Assembly: GCA_040954595.2 (NCBI GenBank)
Contig: CM082577.2
Location: 10,478,001 to 10,542,000, forward strand
Direction: 5' to 3'
Source: Balanoglossus misakiensis
Lineage: Eukaryota; Hemichordata
Length of the DNA: 64,000 nucleotides
Made by a program: the position numbers and the translations under genes. Below, in pieces: positions 25,101 through 31,100 of this stretch. Within the stretch, counting starts at the first letter, position 1. Each line of letters starts with the position of its first letter. The notes beneath the pieces were generated by a model. That model worked only from the letters and a program-made list of their open reading frames with translations, was not told where the DNA came from and made no database searches.

Positions 25101-28100
25101 AAATATGCAAATCACTATGATGATCAATCCCCCTGTGGCCATCCTCGCAACTGAATGTGTATTTTTAGGATTTCCACACCACCACCAAATTTGTTAGCAT
25201 TGACCCCACTCCATCTTTTGTTCTATTTAATTGTGTAGAATTTAGAGTACAAGTACAAGGCACGAGTTTGAATTAAAAAATTCAGCAAGTTTTAACCAAC
25301 TTGTATTTTATTATTTTTATGTACAATTTTGTCAGATGACTGATTCATACTGTAATTCTGTAATCCAAGAAAAACTCAAACATGAGTTAAATGTGAAGGT
25401 AAAATTTTTACCTCAAATCTCAAGAAGGTAAAATATTGACACAAAAACAATTTTGTGTGACCTTACTTACTTACTTTACTACAAAATTTCATTTTTTTAT
25501 TCACCACAGAATTTTTGCTTGTCAAAATTCTTATTTTGTCTCGTTGCCTATGGATACAGTAATCTCTTTGAACTCAAGTTTCAATTTTGTAATTCTCCGA
25601 TCACATTTGCTGTGCAAAGAACTGGAGGTGTTCTCAACTGTCTATTCTCAAAATCGTTACTGTCCATTCAATATCAAAGTGCGACTCTGCTGAGCTGTTG
25701 TTGCCGATTTTCTCCACATTGCCATGGCAACCTGTCGTCAGATGTCGAAATTTCTCATTCGCTTACACGTGCTCTCATTCATTTCATTGTTTCCATGGAC
25801 ACCGCTTCATCAGCATGATATGACATACATGGAGGATGACGACGACAGTTACTGCGGTAACAATGATCTTGACGGTCGTAGTGATGACGAACACGCTAAC
25901 ACTGCGCGTGGGGTTTTTCAAGAGGTATTCTTTTGTGTTTTTGCAAGAACTATATGTCGCACATTTCAACAGTAGCCCCTTTTTCTGGCATTGGTTTTGT
26001 CGTCTTCTCCATCTCTACCATTCGCAAAATACACATACGAACATCTACATGTATGTACTATGTGAATGGTTCCGAAACAAATACTGTAAAACGGGTTATT
26101 TTCGCGAGCAATAAATTTTCGCGAAATACGCGAGAGCCAACAAAACGTGAAAATAAAAAGTCGCGTAAAAATGTTTTACGGAGATAACGATGCAGTTAGT
26201 GAAATACGAGAACGCGAAAATTAATCCTCGCGTAACAGTTGCATCTTTTGATATCGCGAAAATTTCCTGTCTTGAAAATAACCCGTTTTACAGTGTAAGC
26301 CTGGTTTTTCCTTGCTGTGAAAGTCTGACAGTTCCTCAGTTCAGCACATATCCCTTTGTGAACTTTCAAGCGATCTGTGAGTGTCAGGTTAACAGTACTG
26401 CACAACACACTTGTGAAAGTGTTCCAGTATTGAGCAGTTGTTTGTTAAAATTTTTACCGTCCAAATTATTTATCCCAAAAATGTTGAATTACCAGCTAAC
26501 TGAGGTGTCATTGTACTCCCAAAGATAATTGTTTTTATTGAATTCTTGTACAGATTTGAAACCTGGCATAATGTATTTAACGGGACAAAGTCGTTCAATT
26601 TGAATCATTTAATTTGTGGTCAACCCCAAAAATTGAGTTGTGACAACCAGTCATTGAACATATTTCAGTGCACAGACGCAAGAAAATAACTGAGTGACTT
26701 TGTCCCTTTAATGATACGTTGACATATATTTATCACCCAGCTGGGGAGTGCAATATACTCTCCAAGATTGTTTGCTGTTGTCGCGGTAACCCTCACATGC
26801 CATGGAGGTGTGTCTGGCTCTAGGGAAATGCCTCTAACATCAATTTCACACCCAACTGTCCTGTTTGTACAAGTGCACACATAACAAATTACCACAGTTG
26901 GGCAAATACAATAATTGGATTTGATAAAATTACCACAGTTCAAGCATCATGTCCACAGAACATTTCTGTGGCAAATACATTTTAGTAAATTTTTGCTTAA
27001 AATTTTAAAGACCTAAAATTTCTCACCGCCTACATGAAGCAAACCTGATATTCTGATACTCTTGGTCGAAATTAATTTTTGAAAGGAATGAAAAAAGGCA
27101 GGCAAACAAAGTTTGAATTACCAGTAATTTCAGAACCAGTACAGCTGTTGAACTTTGACTCAATAAAATGAAATCTCATTGAAGTCGAAATTTCCGTGAG
27201 ATGCCAAACTGTGGTGAATTGATTTGTAACTTTCATTCTGTTTGCCCATCGTGTGTGTTTTCAGTTATTGAGATAATTTCTCAGTGTTATGTTGACAAAC
27301 ATTACATAACTCTCAGTTGTATGTGCTCACTTTTTTTTTCCATTTTATTTGTACAAACTTCATAAACCCCTTGAACCACAGTTCACACCACCACCAGTAC
27401 AGATAAACGTCTACTCCGATGGGTCAGCCGTGACTCCGGACCGAGTGAGTAGAAACAAGGGAGGGTGGGGGTGTTGGCAGAATGCAAATCATATATCTGT
27501 ACACTGTGTTGTTAACCCTTTCAACCCTTCTCAGCATATTGGGCCACCCACCCACCATAGGCTGGATCCAAAGTTTGGTGCAGTGATGGAAAGGGTTGAA
27601 ACCCTGGTTGGTGTATTTTTGTGTGTGTGTGGTCGTACCACTGAATAAATGGGTCTCGGTGTTGCGCTTTATTTCCCTGAAATTCCAATCAATCAATCAC
27701 TTCCCCTTTAATGACAGGCTGTGTTGGTGTAACCTTTGGCGTTTCCGTGTCAACAGTGTCAGCTGTTCCGCCACATTGTGTTTTTATACACGCATCCACA
27801 CTTATTACGTATGCACCATACCGTCGTTGTGTAAAAGTGCTCGTTTTTTTTCTCTCTCTCCATTTCTCTTCCCATAAATGCAGGTATATTTGGCACTCCT
27901 CCAGTTCTGTACTTGCAGCTTTAGAACCCAGCCTTTCCAAAAGTCTTCAGTGGTCTGAAATTTGACTCTTTCTTTCAGTTGTGATATTCTGTAGAATTTC
28001 CTGTGAATTTATTCTCTCTCTCTGGCTTTTTTGTTGTTGACAGGGTGACTACCAGATCGTTGAGATGACGGACGAGACGGTGAAATCGATGCCATATCTG

Positions 28101-31100
28101 AACGAAAACCGACTGGTCGTCAAGCAGCCTGTCGCTCGTTTCCACTCGCTGCCGGACAGCTTCATGTACGAACCCAGGAGTAACCACGTCAACGCTGTCA
28201 TCGATACCCCCGCACAAAGCCCAGGTATGTCGTTCTGCTTTTTTTCAACTGGATTTGTAGCTATAGCGGTTTCTGCTGGAGAGGAGAATGAAAAAAAAAT
28301 CATTTGTTTCGTTTGTAAAAGATGGATGGAGAGAGAACTGGATCTATCAAGATCATCAAAACGTGTGGACACTGAAATCATGGGGTGAATACGTGTTCGA
28401 GTGAAAGGGGGATAAAAATTTAGTGCTAAATTCTCATCGTTTTGCAACTGTGCTACGGTAGAACTGGAACTTTCAGTTGCTTTCTGAAGCATCTTTTGCT
28501 TTTGGCAAACTGATGCGCGCACAACTCGAGGTAGAGCATGTGGGTCTTGAATTTTCTTCCCTGGAATTGTTCATTGAGCAAACGTAGCCAGAGTGAATGC
28601 ACTACTGGTACTCATAGATCTCTTTTTCTGCAAAGACACTCGACCTCTGATGAATGCTTGCCATTCATTCCTAAATGGCTGCTAAAAACATACAGGGTTC
28701 CTGTATACGCGGCCATCACTGATGCGTGGCTGGCTTGCTACAGAAAAAGTCTGTGACCGACCGACTTCCTGAGATATCTTGTGTCGGACCGCAGCTGATT
28801 GACAGATGTTATCTGAACGTGTCGTGATGCCGGACAAAGGCAGTGTCACAGACTCTCTACAGTGTACATCACTCGTAGTGTGCATGATTTGCGGAATGGC
28901 TCTGCTTTGTATACCACGGAATTCTTTTTACCAGCACCAAACGGCAAACTGGCAACATCGTATTTCTTTCATGCCAGCAACGCGTTATCTCTAAAATTGT
29001 AACAACGTCACAATGTACTAGACAAAGAGGCGTCCCCCCATCCCAATTGCGCAGTTGAAGTACGTGCGTGTTGAGAGAGAGACGTGAACAGAAAGGGGTA
29101 GGAGACTGACTTGAACACGGACGACGAGAGTTGTTTAGCGTGTCGAACGCTGCTCTACGAAGCTCGTAGTTACCTACTGACCGGGACATTTGCGCTTGAA
29201 CGGACTGGGTTCCTCCCGATTGCCGCACGCCGGCGGGTATGAAAGTGTAGGCTAAGACGTCGATCCACCGGCCGGCTGCACTGTTCCCAACATTACCAGC
29301 TCCACGCCACTTTGAGCTGCACCGCGGTCGGATATCCCACCCCGGCTGCCGGACAGCATATGAAGGTGTCTGAGGCCTTTTCTAGTCAAAACTTTGGGGT
29401 TTTCAGAATGGGAAATAGCGGAACAAGAACATGGATATATACTAAATCATGAACGCCAAACAAACACGTTGAAAAAGCCAGATCTGAAAAATTCATGTGG
29501 CGTCCGCCGCTGGGCGCATTGACGCGTCAACGTTTTTTTCAAACAACGTAACCTGTCACGATTGCTGCCACAAACAACAAGTTCGTGCGTAGGTCGAGAA
29601 AGTTCTCAAGCGGCCGGGTGATCGCGGCAAGGTTAGCGGCGGCCTCGCACGCCCGAATTTGCCACAAAACTATCAGTCCACACAGCAATGCCGTTCAAAC
29701 TCTTCCGTCGTATTTATTTCAACACAAATTCAGAATACAACACGGCAGTTTGGTACGTCGTCTCTATCCTACACTGCTAATTCTCATCTCAATCTCTAAA
29801 AAAGTTCAACAGACGGGATACACTGCCATCCGCGGCACTAGGAACGGCAAAATTCACGTCTCTGCTTCACAGGAATCTACCGACCTGAAGTGGGAGGAAC
29901 CCAGTCCGTTCAAGTACAAATGTCCCGGTAAGAAGGTAACTACGAGCTTCGTAGAGCAGCGTTCGAGTCGACACGTCTCTCTCAACACGCACGTACTTCA
30001 ACTGCGCAATAGGGATGGGGGGGGGGCGCCTCTTTGTCTACTAAATTGTGACGTTGTTACAATTTTAGAGATAACGTGTCGGGCCCCCTCAAAGAAAGCC
30101 GGTGGCCCCCTCAAAGAAAGCCGGTGTTGCTAGTTTGGCATTCGTTGCTAGTAAAAAGAATTTTGTAGTAATGTATATTGCAACCAGAAGCACTCAACAA
30201 GCAACAGAATTGTCTGGCTGTCCCCTACCCCATCAAATACCACCAATATCGGTCGACAAGCAACAGTTTCTTTCCATCAAATATTTGCACAGTGTACAGG
30301 TCTTTCAATACCCAGTTATTTTTAGCACCGTCTGTTTCCATGTCTGTCATTATGTAGTCACCTCTATTTTTGTCTCAAAAAATCGAATGCTACAGACCAA
30401 TCCCTGGCAGTAGCTATATAATAACACTGCAGTTGTCATGCTTGTAAAGTGAAAGTGGTCTTCATCATAAAAAAAAATATAAACAGAGATGTATGAAAAA
30501 TTTCATCCTAAAAACATGAGGAAATTCATTAAATGTGTGCATCTTGTAAATGTTATTCAGACTTACAAATTCCAGTTGGATTCTAATAATATTTGGATTT
30601 TTAAATTTTGAAGCGAAATTGAGCATTAAATGTATTTTACTGGCATTTATGTATATTTCATGCATTTGTGTATTTTTCTGGTCTAAATTGAAGTAACTTG
30701 TCATTTAGGTAATAATTGCTGTGTTCATATACTCCATGATTTGTTGGTTTATACATTTAATACCAATAGAACCATGACCAGCTGGTTTGTGGGTGGAACG
30801 TGTGGTAAAATGACATCATATCTTCTCATGAGCTGCTACTGTGTTTGTGTGTTATGTCAACACAAATTGTGGTGAGCCTGCAGTGCCCTGATGGCCATCA
30901 ATTCTTTCAGGTCAAAAGAGTCCTAGGCAAAGTTCGTTACATTCGTAACAGAAATTATCTAAGCAATGTAAATATGCCACGATAACCTTTCTAGAAGTGA
31001 GAGAAAAAAAAATGATGGGTCGGTAGGATTTGTGGACCTGTGAGATCGGTGCGATAGAATTTTCTGAGTTGAAGTTTTTTTGTTTTCACCAGCAGAGATC

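Larger units (their letters stand above)
24236..27381 (+). other. Tail intron region (3.1 kb) with two short candidate exons and a MITE
   Basis: It contains candidate in-frame exons at 24932-24961 and 25814-25924 and a TIR element at 26083-26294. A possible alternative terminal exon at 24306 is discussed in the findings. The rest is featureless AT-rich intron. Confidence 0.65.

Noticed and set aside
29585-30133. 182-codon open frame in the last intron
   Set aside because: It runs through the right arm of the foldback element; similar peptides appear on the opposite strand of the left arm, so it reflects the inverted repeat and not a protein gene.
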